Source of the DNA: an uncultured Latescibacterota bacterium
GTDB lineage: Bacteria > Latescibacterota > UBA2968
Assembly (NCBI GenBank): GCA_958295785.1
Contig: OY282377.1
Coordinates: 5,334,896-5,398,895, forward strand
Direction: 5' to 3'
Length of the DNA: 64,000 nucleotides
Shown here: positions 17,623 through 26,939 of the stretch, one piece after another
Numbering within the stretch: position 1 is the first letter of the stretch
Layout: every line of letters starts with the position of its first letter
Notes under the pieces: generated by a model
Told to the model about the DNA's origin: nothing
Database searches by the model: none
The model's input: the letters and a program-made list of their open reading frames with translations, nothing else
Program-made: the position numbers and the translations under genes

Positions 17623-17730
17623 CTGTTTGTGATTATCTGTCGCACCGACCAACTTGGCAATCAGGTCAAAGGGCGGTTCAAGCGCTGTTCTGCGAAGCCG
17701 GCTCAGATTTTGATACAGTGATATCCGAAA

Positions 17731-19299
17731 ATGAACACTTGTACCCGTGCTCAGTCCCGAGTTTTTCGCGGTAAAAGGCCGCTCTCAAACGCCGAAAAGT
17801 TCAAATTTTTGAAGCTATTCGCCTGCGCGGCTTTTGCCATGCTGATATGGATGGCTTCGGGCATCTCGTTATTGGATGACGACTGGGGCCATCTCTTGTT
17901 GGCGTCTAAGGGCGTTGGCTTTGCGCTGACCACGGGTTGGGAAGGCTTGGTTGGGCAAGGGGGGTACTATCGCCCGGTGGTCGTTTTGTCGTTTTATTTG
18001 GATTATCTAATCGCCGGTTATGAACCCGCGATTTATCACATCCACAATATTTTGATCCACGCGGGATGCGCGTGTCTCGTTTTTCTTCTGGCGCGATGCT
18101 CGGGTATGGAACGCGCTGTGGCTTGGGGCAGCGCGCTTTTGTTTTTTGTCTTGCCCATCCACACGGATTCGGTTTTTTGGATTGTCGGGCGCACAGATTT
18201 GCTATGTGCGCTGTTTTATTTGGGCGCGTTGATTTCGTTTTCCGCGTATTTGCAGCGCGGTTCTTGGAGCGTGCTGTTCGCACTTGCCGCTTGCAGCGCG
18301 CTCGCTTTTTTTTCCAAAGAAATGGCCGTTTCCCTGCCCGCCGCGCTCGCGGTATGGATCGCCCATCGCAAGGCGTGGAAAACGGCTCGGGCGCGGCGCG
18401 GCATGGCGGTTGTTTGCGGCGCGTTGCTGGTGTATTTTGGCGTCAGGTGGCTCGTGCTGGGCAGCGTGTTGGGGGGAACGCCTCGCGTATCGGTTGTGGA
18501 TTGGACGCGAGATGGTGCGAAAGCCATCGCAAAATTTGGGATGGGCGATATTTGGTGGCTGGGCATCGCGCTGTTGATCGCAAGCGCGGGCATTTTTATT
18601 TGCAAACGCCGAGATGCGATGAACCTCGTCCTGCTCTTGGGCGGCCTCCTCGGCGCGAGCTTGGCACCGGCATTGGGGCATTTGCACAACTGGTATTTGT
18701 ATTTGCCATCCGCCTTTTTTTGCGTGGGCATTGCCGCGGTCTGGCTGGATAAAAGCCGCCCCATTCTCCGCGTTCTCTTCGGCGTTCTGATCCTGTATTA
18801 CGGAACAGTGCTCGGGCGAGAAGGCATGTTTTGGCGAGAGGCGTCAAAAATGAGCGAACACGCGCTCGCCAATTTGATGCCTTATGCACAGAAGACCACG
18901 GGCAAATTGTTTGTCTGCAATGTGCCCGCGGCGTGGACGCCCAAGGGCGGGTTTAGCGGCAAGCCCCTGTTTGCTTATGCCCTCAAAAACGCGCTCGCCA
19001 TGCGGTCGTCCCAACCGCTGCATGCGGAAATCGAGATGGTGAACCACGTCTGGCTGACAGGCGATTTTCATTGTCGCGTTCACCGAACAAACACGGGATT
19101 TGATCTGGCTATCGAAAAGGGCGGATTTTTTTCGTTTCACGGCAAGGGACAAGGACAAACCCCTCCTTTTGCCATTGACCAATCGCGGGGCGCGCTGACG
19201 GTTCACGCGCTGGATTCCCTGTCTGTCGCGCTGAATGTGCAACCGGGCGATGGCGTGGTGATCTACAACAAGGGCAAATTTGAAAAATTGTGGCCGTGA
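17731..19299 (+). CDS. Polytopic membrane protein resembling GT-C (protein O-mannosyl/GlcNAc-type) glycosyltransferases
   Basis: The protein has about 522 residues with some 10 hydrophobic helices in the first 370, then a soluble C-terminal part. Features seen in dolichyl/undecaprenyl-phosphate sugar transferases are present: an acidic LDDDWGH in the first extracytoplasmic loop, GGYYRPVV, YHIHNILIH, GRTDLLCALFYLG and FFSKEMAVSLPAAL. The likely role is transfer of sugar from a lipid carrier to protein or lipid at the inner membrane; acceptor unknown. There is no good ribosome site at the ATG, and codons 17-22 coincide with an 18-base match to the dispersed repeat, so the true start may lie further downstream. 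Confidence 0.7.
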   Translation: MNTCTRAQSRVFRGKRPLSNAEKFKFLKLFACAAFAMLIWMASGISLLDDDWGHLLLASKGVGFALTTGWEGLVGQGGYYRPVVVLSFYLDYLIAGYEPAIYHIHNILIHAGCACLVFLLARCSGMERAVAWGSALLFFVLPIHTDSVFWIVGRTDLLCALFYLGALISFSAYLQRGSWSVLFALAACSALAFFSKEMAVSLPAALAVWIAHRKAWKTARARRGMAVVCGALLVYFGVRWLVLGSVLGGTPRVSVVDWTRDGAKAIAKFGMGDIWWLGIALLIASAGIFICKRRDAMNLVLLLGGLLGASLAPALGHLHNWYLYLPSAFFCVGIAAVWLDKSRPILRVLFGVLILYYGTVLGREGMFWREASKMSEHALANLMPYAQKTTGKLFVCNVPAAWTPKGGFSGKPLFAYALKNALAMRSSQPLHAEIEMVNHVWLTGDFHCRVHRTNTGFDLAIEKGGFFSFHGKGQGQTPPFAIDQSRGALTVHALDSLSVALNVQPGDGVVIYNKGKFEKLWP

Positions 19300-19339
19300 A
19301 CACCCGTCCGCTCAGTCGAGTGCGCGGTTGCTGGCTTAT

Positions 19340-19459
19340 CGGGCGATCACGGGGGTATCGCCCCTGCGATTGCCTTGTATCTTGCCTTATCGGGCGGGAC
19401 TGACCACTGACCGTTTCGTTGCTGGGTACACGGACAGGCACGGGGGCCTGTCCCTACGG
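19340..19459. repeat. Cluster of intergenic palindromic repeats
   Basis: Three units lie in the 19300-19520 gap: a diverged CACGGGGGTATCGCCCCTG unit, a truncated TTGTATCTTGCC unit (19374-19400), and CGGACAGGCACGGGGGCCTG (19431-19459). Tandem TGACCACTGACC-like words lie between and after them. Confidence 0.75.
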
Positions 19460-19520
19460 TTGATGGGGCAGGGCGGAGCGGGGACTGACTACTGACCACT
19501 GCTTCTTCAAGGATCAAACA

Positions 19521-22500
19521 ATGGTTTTCCGACATTGGGTAGTTGCTTTGCTGATGGGTGTTGGCGTTGTGCAGGCGGGCGAGGTGCGCATGGTGGCGAC
19601 GGGCGAAAATTGGGTGGAGGTTGTGGTGTCCGAGGCGGATATCGTTCCCACGCAATCGTCGTTTGCGAATGTGTTGCACCGGCCGGGCGCGCCTGCTGTG
19701 CCGGTGCGCGGCGCGATATTGGGCATGCCCTTTGGATCGCGTGCGGTTGTTCAAGTGGTGGATGCGGACTATGAGGAGTTCGGGGGGATCGACGTGATGC
19801 CCGTGCCGCAAATCCAGTGGTTGGGGTCCGAAGAACACCCGTTTTCCAGAGCGGTTTATGACCGCGATGCCGCCATTTACCAACGCCCGGGATTTTACCC
19901 CGGCGCAGAAGCTGTCATCGCACACACGGGCGTATTGCGCGATCAACAAGTTGCGGTGCTGTCCTTGCGCCCGGTGCAATACGACCCGGTTCAGCGCAGG
20001 CTTCGGGTTGCGCGGCACTTGCGCGTGCGCGTGCAATTTGTCGCAGGCGCGACTCGGCCCGCGGTTCGGCCCGTGCGCGAAACAGATGGGTTCGCGCCCA
20101 TCTATCAACGGGGATTGCTCAACGCGGAACAGGCGCGAAAGTGGCGCGGGCAGCGCGTGGGCGCGCCAAAGCGGACACGGGATTGGTACGATCCCACGGC
20201 CACGCATTACAAGATCAGAATTTTTGAAGATGGCCTCTACCGCTTGGACGCGCGTTGGTTTGCCGAATCGGGCATTGCGTTGTCGGATTTGGATCGCTTG
20301 CAGATGTTCTCAAATGGCGAAGAAATCCCCCTGCTCATTGAAGATGGCGGCGATGGCGCGTTGGATGCGGGCGAGGGTGTGGTGTTCTGGGCCACGTTTC
20401 GGCGCGCGCCGGATCGGGATTTTGAAAGCGAGTACGGGAAAGAACACATTTACTTCCTGCGCGTGGGCCGCGAATCTGGCCTGCGCTATACCCATGTCAA
20501 TGGCGCGCCGGTCAATAATGCCCCCGAGATTTCGCATTTTTGGTCGCGCAAACACGTTGAAATTGACTCGACCTTTGAAGCACTGGGACATGCGCGCAAT
20601 GCGGCCCGCGACCACTGGTTCTGGCGGCGCACCGCGTCTCCGTCTCGCGCAGGCGATCCGCCCGTGGATGTGGTCATGCCCATACCATTGCCGGGGCTAA
20701 GGCGCGAAGCAGGAGGCAACGCGCAGATTCGCACGGGCATGCATTCGCTGACATTGAATCAAAATATCGACCCCGATCACTATGCCGTCATCCGCATTCA
20801 AGATGGGCCGATCATCGCAGAAGCGCGCTGGGACGGGCAGGACGCGCATCTCGCCACCGGCACGGCCCCTGTGTCCGCGCTGTCGGACACCACGCACATC
20901 GCGTTGCAGACGCCCGGCGACCCGTCGTTTCCGCTCGAACCGATCCCTTATGTCGATCACGTTTTTTTGAACTGGGTGGAAATCACCTATCCGCGCCGGT
21001 TTGAGGCCACAGATGGCGCGTTGCGTTTTTCTTTGGACACTGCGCCTTCGCGGCGTGCGATTTCGATAGCCAATTTTGACGCGGCGCGGATTTGGGTTTT
21101 GAATTTGGACGCGAGAGAGATCATCGACCAGGTGCAAGTGGATGGGAATTTGCACGCGACCTTTGAAATTGTCGAACAGGGCGATTTTGTGGCGGTGGAT
21201 GAGTCCGCGCTGAAAAGGCCCGCCCTGGGAGAACGCGATACGCCCGCCAATTTGCGCGGGTTCTCCGGCGCGGAATACCTGATCATCTCCGGCGCGGATT
21301 TTATGGACGCAGCCGAGCAATTGGCCGCGCATCGCCGCGCGCGAGGGTTGTCCGCACTGGCGGTCGATGTGGCCGATGTGTACGACGAGTTTTCCTTTGG
21401 GCAGGTTGATGCCGAGGCCATTCGCCGGTTTGTGCAATACGGATTTCGCTCGTGGGCAAAACGGCCCGTTCACGTATTGTTGTTCGGGCGGTTCAGTTTT
21501 GATTATCGCAATGTGTTTGGGCAAACGCGGGTCGCGCGCCGCAACGCGGTGCCGGGCATGCCGTTTCAATCGCCGAACCGCGGTTTGGCATTTACCGATG
21601 AGTTTTTTGGGCGCATAGACAGAGATTTGTTTATGGATGTGTTTGTCGGGCGGTTTTCCATTAGCCGCGTGTCGCAGGCCAATGCCGTTGTGCAAAAGGT
21701 CATCGATTACGACGAGACGCCTCCGGCACAGTGGCGCGACCGCGTCTTGCTGATGGCGAATTGGGACGCCGATGATCCGCGCAAATTTATCGGGACGAGC
21801 GATTCGCTGGCAACGTTCACAGAGGCGATAGGGCTGGAGAATTTCAAGGTGCATCACGACGAAAACACGCCGCCCGAGCCCAATGCCTCGTCTCGAGAGG
21901 TCATTCGGCAGATCAACGAGGGGCGTTTGGTGGTGAATTTTATCGGGCACGGCAGCGCGGCGTCCATATCCAAATTCTTTGCCGGCACCTTTCAGCAGGG
22001 CGCGTTTAATTACATGAGCCAAATTCAAAACCGCGAACGCCTGCCCTTGTTCATCGGCATGTCCTGCCTCAACGGGTTGTACTGGGACTCGCGCATCATC
22101 AGCCTGGCAGAGGAAATGACCAACAAACGCGATGGGGGCGCGATAGCCTACATCTCGGCGTCTTCCCTCGCGTTCATCCGCATCAACAACGAACTCAACC
22201 TCGCGCTGTTCCAACACACCTTTCAAAATGGCGTCTTGGCCTTTGGGCAGAGCCTCGCGCTGGCAAAGATGACCGAACTCGCGGTGTTGCCCTCGAGCGA
22301 GTTGGGCTTGGTGACGATGAATCTGATCGGCGATCCCGCGCAACAAATCGCCCTGCCCTCTGGGCCGGATCTCGTCGTAGAAAACATACAGTTGGGCAGA
22401 CAAGGCGAACTGAGCACAGCCGACTCGGTGCGCGTAACCCTGCGCGTGGGCAACTGGGGCCTCACGCCCGCCCGCAATGTGGATGTGGTCCTCATAGATC

Positions 22501-25139
22501 GCAATTTGGATTCCGGGGGCGTGGATACCCTGTTCATGGCGGCATTGCCTCCGTTTGGCACGCGCGACAGCATAACGGTGCTGTGGCGTCTCGAAAATCG
22601 CGGCGGGCGTCACGCCTTAGAGGCTGTGGTCGATCCGCGCAACGCGATTGCGGAAGGCGATGAATCGAATAACCGCGCCACCATTGAGGTCGATGTACTC
22701 GGCACGCTGGGCGCTGTGCCCTTCGCGCTCTGGCCCAGCCAGACCGTCGCGGATGTGGTCTTGGGCGTGCGATCTGCGGAAGACAAGCGCGATTTCACCG
22801 GCGAATTTGAGATAAGCGCGTCTGGCGATTTTCGCGCCGCCGATGCCCTGCGCTCGGGCCGTGTGCCCGCTTCTGATGGCGCGATTTTGTGGCGCCCGAC
22901 CGGTTTGCGCGAGGGGTCTTATTTTTGGCGCGCCCGATTGTCCGACGGGCAAACAACAGGCCCCTGGTCGGATGTGCGGCATTTTGTGGTGGCGGCCTCT
23001 GTGCCCGAGCGGCAAGTCGTGTGGCGGCAAGATGGCGCGGTTGCCCTATCGCGCGGTCGGGGCGAAGATGTGATCGCGTTCGACGACAATTCCGTGGGGC
23101 GCACCTTGTCGCCACCGCCGATCCGCTTCAATGCTGCCGAGGCGTCTTTTTCCGCACAGGGCGTGGCAGGAGCGGGCGTTTTGTGTTCGGATGGGACTTA
23201 TTTGTATGTAAAGCGTTTTTACACGGCGCGAAATCTCTACCCCGGCGGGGATTTGTTCGCGCGCATTGGCACGGGGTTCAACGGCACAGTGGCCGGGCAA
23301 AATTACGGGTTGGTGACAGAGATGCCGATTCAAAGCATTTCCGCGACCTTTCACAGCGATGGGTTTATTTATTCCGAACACAGCGATGCCCAATCGATCT
23401 TGCGGATTTCGCCCGTTACCGGACAGGTCGATACCGTGGAAGTGCCCGCCGGATTGCTGGATTTGCTTCGCGGCTTGCCCTTTGATTCCCATGCGTTGAT
23501 CACCTCTGATGGCGAGTTTATTTACAATGTGTCCGCAGGAGTCAATGGCCTGCGGCGCGCCGGGTGGACCGTGCGCGTGTTTGACCCGGCCAAGGCGTGG
23601 CGCGTGGTGCGCCAATTCACTGTGGAACCCACGGAAACCGGATTTGGCTATTTGTTCACCAATGGCGCCATAGCCGACGGGCGGTTTGTCTATTTGATCG
23701 AGTTTGGCACGGGGCTAACGCATCGCGTGCGCGTGGTGGATGCCCACACCGGCGCGTTTGTCGAAGAATTTGAAAGCGATCAGGTGCAGACAGATATTTT
23801 GGGCGGGCAATACGATTGGGTGAACAATGTGGTGTGGCTGGGGCAGTTGCGCGGGGGTGCGGTGTATCGCTATGCGGGCCGTGGCTTGCCCGAATTTGGC
23901 ACGCTGACCTCTGCGGCCATTGGCCCGTCGAGCGCGTGGCACACCGCAGCGATAGCCGTATCGGGCGCGGGCAGGGCCGAGGTGACCGTGTTGGGCGAGG
24001 TTGAGGCCGATACTTTCGCGCCATTGCCGCAATGGCAAAATTTGCCGCCCGGCGCGATTGACTTGCGCGGTGTGTCCAGCCCGCACTTGAAATTGCAGAT
24101 CAGATTGTTCGGCGAGGGCTTGAACCGATCTCCGGCCTTGCAGACGTGGACCGCGACTTACCAACCGCTTTCGGATATCGGCCTGGGCAATTTGCGGGCC
24201 GAACCGCCCGAAGTCGAGGAATTGCAACCCGTACACCTGCACCTCGATGTGCAAAACCGAGGGCCGCTCAACTCGGCGTTGGGCGCGTCCGTCGCCTTTT
24301 ACAGCGGGCCGCCCGAATCCGGGCGTTTGATCGGACGCGCGCCCGTGCCCGAAGACGCGCCCCTCGGTCAAGTGTTCCCGATGCGCTGGGCGTGGCAAAC
24401 CGCGCAGTGGGCCGGGCAACACATTGTGACAGCGCGGTTGGAAAACGCGCAGGGACAACCCGTGTTTTCGGGCCGACAGGTGATAGCCAAAGACCCCGTG
24501 CGGATTTTACGCAGTTCTGACCGGGATGTGCCCTTCATTGAAATCGCTGCCCTCGACGCGCTGGGCGAGGTGCGCGCTGAGGATTATTTGCCGTCCGCGC
24601 CTGCTTTTCGCATTGCCATGCGCGACACCGCGGGCATTGATTTGTCGAGCCTTCGCCTGTCGCTCACAGACGAGGTTCAGTACGAATCGGAACACATCAC
24701 AGACCGCGCGGTCACACCCACGACCCTGTCCTTTGTCTATGCGCCGCCCGCGCTCGCCGACGGTTCGTATACGCTCGACGTCTCGGCCTCCGACAGGCTG
24801 GGGAATGGCCCTGCCAAAGCCGCGCTATCCTTCCGCGTGTCTTCAATATTGTCGATAGAACAACCCCTGGTCGCGCCCAATCCCGTGTCTGACACTGGCC
24901 ATTTTACCTTTGTTTTGTCGCAGCCATCAGGAGTCACCGTGCGGGTTTATACCCTCGCTGGTCGCCTCGTTCAGGTGCTTGAAGAACCCTTTGCCCGCGC
25001 CGGATACAATCAGATTTTTTGGGACGGACGAGACGCCGATGGGCACATCCTAAGCAACAACACGTATTTGTACACCGTAACCGCAGACAATGGCGAATCG
25101 CAGGCGCGAGTCAGGGACAAGCTGATTGTGTATCGGTGA
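19521..25139 (+). CDS. Giant secreted gingipain-like (peptidase C25) protein with C-terminal sorting/FlgD-like domain
   Basis: The protein has 1872 residues. A signal peptide (MVFRHWVVALLMGVGVVQAG) precedes a propeptide-like region and a C25 caspase-fold domain at about 590-960. The catalytic His810 lies in NFIGHGSAAS and Cys849 in FIGMSCLNGLYWD. A CARDB-like Ig domain (about 950-1055), a WD/propeller-like middle part, more Ig-like domains and a C-terminal FlgD-type module (VTVRVYTLAGRLVQVL ... YNQIFWDGRDADG) follow. In Bacteroidetes this architecture belongs to type IX secretion substrates and PorU-like sortases. No Por gene is in the window. GGATCAA precedes the ATG. Confidence 0.88.
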   Translation: MVFRHWVVALLMGVGVVQAGEVRMVATGENWVEVVVSEADIVPTQSSFANVLHRPGAPAVPVRGAILGMPFGSRAVVQVVDADYEEFGGIDVMPVPQIQWLGSEEHPFSRAVYDRDAAIYQRPGFYPGAEAVIAHTGVLRDQQVAVLSLRPVQYDPVQRRLRVARHLRVRVQFVAGATRPAVRPVRETDGFAPIYQRGLLNAEQARKWRGQRVGAPKRTRDWYDPTATHYKIRIFEDGLYRLDARWFAESGIALSDLDRLQMFSNGEEIPLLIEDGGDGALDAGEGVVFWATFRRAPDRDFESEYGKEHIYFLRVGRESGLRYTHVNGAPVNNAPEISHFWSRKHVEIDSTFEALGHARNAARDHWFWRRTASPSRAGDPPVDVVMPIPLPGLRREAGGNAQIRTGMHSLTLNQNIDPDHYAVIRIQDGPIIAEARWDGQDAHLATGTAPVSALSDTTHIALQTPGDPSFPLEPIPYVDHVFLNWVEITYPRRFEATDGALRFSLDTAPSRRAISIANFDAARIWVLNLDAREIIDQVQVDGNLHATFEIVEQGDFVAVDESALKRPALGERDTPANLRGFSGAEYLIISGADFMDAAEQLAAHRRARGLSALAVDVADVYDEFSFGQVDAEAIRRFVQYGFRSWAKRPVHVLLFGRFSFDYRNVFGQTRVARRNAVPGMPFQSPNRGLAFTDEFFGRIDRDLFMDVFVGRFSISRVSQANAVVQKVIDYDETPPAQWRDRVLLMANWDADDPRKFIGTSDSLATFTEAIGLENFKVHHDENTPPEPNASSREVIRQINEGRLVVNFIGHGSAASISKFFAGTFQQGAFNYMSQIQNRERLPLFIGMSCLNGLYWDSRIISLAEEMTNKRDGGAIAYISASSLAFIRINNELNLALFQHTFQNGVLAFGQSLALAKMTELAVLPSSELGLVTMNLIGDPAQQIALPSGPDLVVENIQLGRQGELSTADSVRVTLRVGNWGLTPARNVDVVLIDRNLDSGGVDTLFMAALPPFGTRDSITVLWRLENRGGRHALEAVVDPRNAIAEGDESNNRATIEVDVLGTLGAVPFALWPSQTVADVVLGVRSAEDKRDFTGEFEISASGDFRAADALRSGRVPASDGAILWRPTGLREGSYFWRARLSDGQTTGPWSDVRHFVVAASVPERQVVWRQDGAVALSRGRGEDVIAFDDNSVGRTLSPPPIRFNAAEASFSAQGVAGAGVLCSDGTYLYVKRFYTARNLYPGGDLFARIGTGFNGTVAGQNYGLVTEMPIQSISATFHSDGFIYSEHSDAQSILRISPVTGQVDTVEVPAGLLDLLRGLPFDSHALITSDGEFIYNVSAGVNGLRRAGWTVRVFDPAKAWRVVRQFTVEPTETGFGYLFTNGAIADGRFVYLIEFGTGLTHRVRVVDAHTGAFVEEFESDQVQTDILGGQYDWVNNVVWLGQLRGGAVYRYAGRGLPEFGTLTSAAIGPSSAWHTAAIAVSGAGRAEVTVLGEVEADTFAPLPQWQNLPPGAIDLRGVSSPHLKLQIRLFGEGLNRSPALQTWTATYQPLSDIGLGNLRAEPPEVEELQPVHLHLDVQNRGPLNSALGASVAFYSGPPESGRLIGRAPVPEDAPLGQVFPMRWAWQTAQWAGQHIVTARLENAQGQPVFSGRQVIAKDPVRILRSSDRDVPFIEIAALDALGEVRAEDYLPSAPAFRIAMRDTAGIDLSSLRLSLTDEVQYESEHITDRAVTPTTLSFVYAPPALADGSYTLDVSASDRLGNGPAKAALSFRVSSILSIEQPLVAPNPVSDTGHFTFVLSQPSGVTVRVYTLAGRLVQVLEEPFARAGYNQIFWDGRDADGHILSNNTYLYTVTADNGESQARVRDKLIVYR

Positions 25140-25143
25140 GGTA

Positions 25144-25185
25144 AGACGTAGGGGCGATGCCCCCGTGCTCGCCCAAAGATACAAG
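25144..25185. repeat. Intergenic palindromic repeat between two plus-strand genes
   Basis: It contains GTAGGGGCGATGCCCCCG and CTCGCCC with a trailing GATACAAG, the reverse orientation of the unit at 205. It occupies nearly the whole space between the C25 gene and the start of the next gene. Confidence 0.75.
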
Positions 25186-25197
25186 AGGCAACCACCG

Positions 25198-26697
25198 ATG
25201 AATACGGATGAACTTCGCAAAGTACTCGTCATAGGGCTGGATTGCGCGCCGCCCGAGTTGATCTTTCATCGTTTTCGGGATGACCTGCCCACCATCCGCC
25301 ATCTGATGCAGACCGGGGTTTATGGCCCGCTCAACAGTACGATACCACCGATCACCGTGCCCGCGTGGATGAGCATGATGACGGGCAAGGACCCCGGCAC
25401 TTTGGGGTTTTACGGGCTTCGCAACCGCGCGGATTATTCCTATACCCGCCTGTCTATCGCCAATGCAACGCTGGTAAATGACGACACGGTGTGGGACATT
25501 CTCTCGGCTGCGGGGAAAAAAGTCATTCTCGTCGGCGTGCCCCAAACGTACCCGCCCCGCGCGGTCAACGGCTGTTTGATCGCCTCGTTTCTCACGCCGA
25601 GCAACGACAGTGTCTATACCTATCCCCAGAGCCTGAAAGCCGAAATTGAGCGCGTGGCCGATGGCTATGTCATTGACGTGCGCGACTTTCGCACCGATGA
25701 CAAAGCGCGGTTGTTGCGCGATATTTACGCCATGACCGAAAAGCGATTTCGCGTGACGCGGCATCTCGTGCAAACCCGCGATTGGGATTTTTGCATGCAC
25801 GTCGAAATGGGCACGGACCGCATCCACCACGGGTTTTGGCGGTTTCTCGATCCAACCCACCGCAAACGCGAGTTCCATTCCGAATTTCAAAACGCCATCC
25901 GCGATTACTACCGCTATCTCGACCGCGAAATCGCATCGCTGATCGATCTCGCAGGTGAAGACGCGGCGATTCTCCTCGTGTCGGACCACGGCGCCAAGCG
26001 CATTGACGGCGGCATCTGCATCAACGAATGGCTGATCCGCGAAGGCTATTTGGTGCCCAAAAAATATCCCCAAACGCCCGCGGCATTTGAGGCGCTCGAA
26101 ATCGACTGGACAAAAACCACAGCTTGGGGCGCGGGTGGGTATTACGCACGCATTTTCTTGAACATTGCCGGGCGCGAGCCAACCGGCATCGTCCCGCCCG
26201 AACGCTGCGACGCCCTGTGTGATGAACTCTCGGAAAAGATCGCGGCCATTCCCGACGACCGCGGGCATCCCTTGCCGACGCGGGTTTTCAAACCCAAAGA
26301 GATCTATCGTGCGATCACCAATATTCCCCCGGATTTGATCGTCTATTTCGGGGACCTGCTCTGGCGATCTGTCGGCACAGTGGGGCACCGGGCAATCCAC
26401 ACCTTCGAAAACGACACGGGCCCCGACGATGCCAACCACAGCCAACACGGCGTCTTCATCCTCAACGACGGCACGCACACAGGGGAACGCTCCCATTTGG
26501 ACATCCGCGACGTCGCGCCGACCATCCTCGGCCTGATGGGCATGCCCATTCCCACTGACATGCAAGGACAGGCAATCGTCAGTACATCCTCAATGCCTGC
26601 GTCTGCCGCACGCCCCTCACACACGGGCGGCGAGGTTTATACAGCAGACGAACAAAAAGCCATTGAAGATCGACTCAGGGCTTTGGGATATTTGTAA
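25198..26697 (+). CDS. Alkaline-phosphatase-superfamily phosphodiesterase/nucleotide pyrophosphatase
   Basis: The protein has 499 residues. The metal and nucleophile regions are VLVIGLDCAPPELIF at the N-terminus, PPITVPAWMSMMTGKDPG (nucleophile neighbourhood) and LLVSDHGAKRIDGG with its DHG metal ligands; a late GTVGHRAIH and HGVFILNDG complete the fold. Relatives hydrolyse phosphodiester or pyrophosphate bonds of nucleotides or lipids. There is no signal peptide, so the site is cytoplasmic or uncertain. The ATG at 25198 follows AAGAGGCA; a longer open frame begins inside the intergenic repeat and is not credible. Confidence 0.85.
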   Translation: MNTDELRKVLVIGLDCAPPELIFHRFRDDLPTIRHLMQTGVYGPLNSTIPPITVPAWMSMMTGKDPGTLGFYGLRNRADYSYTRLSIANATLVNDDTVWDILSAAGKKVILVGVPQTYPPRAVNGCLIASFLTPSNDSVYTYPQSLKAEIERVADGYVIDVRDFRTDDKARLLRDIYAMTEKRFRVTRHLVQTRDWDFCMHVEMGTDRIHHGFWRFLDPTHRKREFHSEFQNAIRDYYRYLDREIASLIDLAGEDAAILLVSDHGAKRIDGGICINEWLIREGYLVPKKYPQTPAAFEALEIDWTKTTAWGAGGYYARIFLNIAGREPTGIVPPERCDALCDELSEKIAAIPDDRGHPLPTRVFKPKEIYRAITNIPPDLIVYFGDLLWRSVGTVGHRAIHTFENDTGPDDANHSQHGVFILNDGTHTGERSHLDIRDVAPTILGLMGMPIPTDMQGQAIVSTSSMPASAARPSHTGGEVYTADEQKAIEDRLRALGYL

Positions 26698-26853
26698 TCG
26701 CGGATTGCATTGAGCACCTTTCTACATCACATGGGCGAGTCAAAACAACGCAATAGGTCTTCAGAAGAACATCACGGCTTGCCATCTGTCGGAATTGACA
26801 ACAGCCATTCAGCGCGTCTATCGCCCGATTATCATACGCGCCCGCCCGATCAC

Positions 26854-26915
26854 AAAAAGCCCCCGCAACTGGCTCCTGATTAAATCCTTTCAGGGTCCGT
26901 ATGCGAGGGCTTTTT
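26854..26915. terminator. Bidirectional terminator with long loop
   Basis: AAAAAGCCCCCGCA pairs with TGCGAGGGCTTTTT (one mismatch) across a loop of about 35 bases. It lies between the convergent phosphodiesterase and CARDB/PPC protein genes. The rest of 26698-26939 holds nothing I can identify. Confidence 0.7.
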
Positions 26916-26939
26916 CATTTTGCAAGCAAAAAGCTATGG

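Noticed and set aside
17287-17652. 121-codon frame within dispersed repeat copy 1 (and its counterpart in copy 2)
   Set aside because: The two copies differ by indels that break the frame, and the composition is not protein-like; treated as a non-coding element.
20697-22613. 638-codon open frame on the minus strand
   Set aside because: Antisense to the C25 catalytic domain; no start site and no recognisable motif.
25111-26565. 484-codon open frame on the minus strand
   Set aside because: Antisense to the phosphodiesterase gene and extending into a palindromic repeat.
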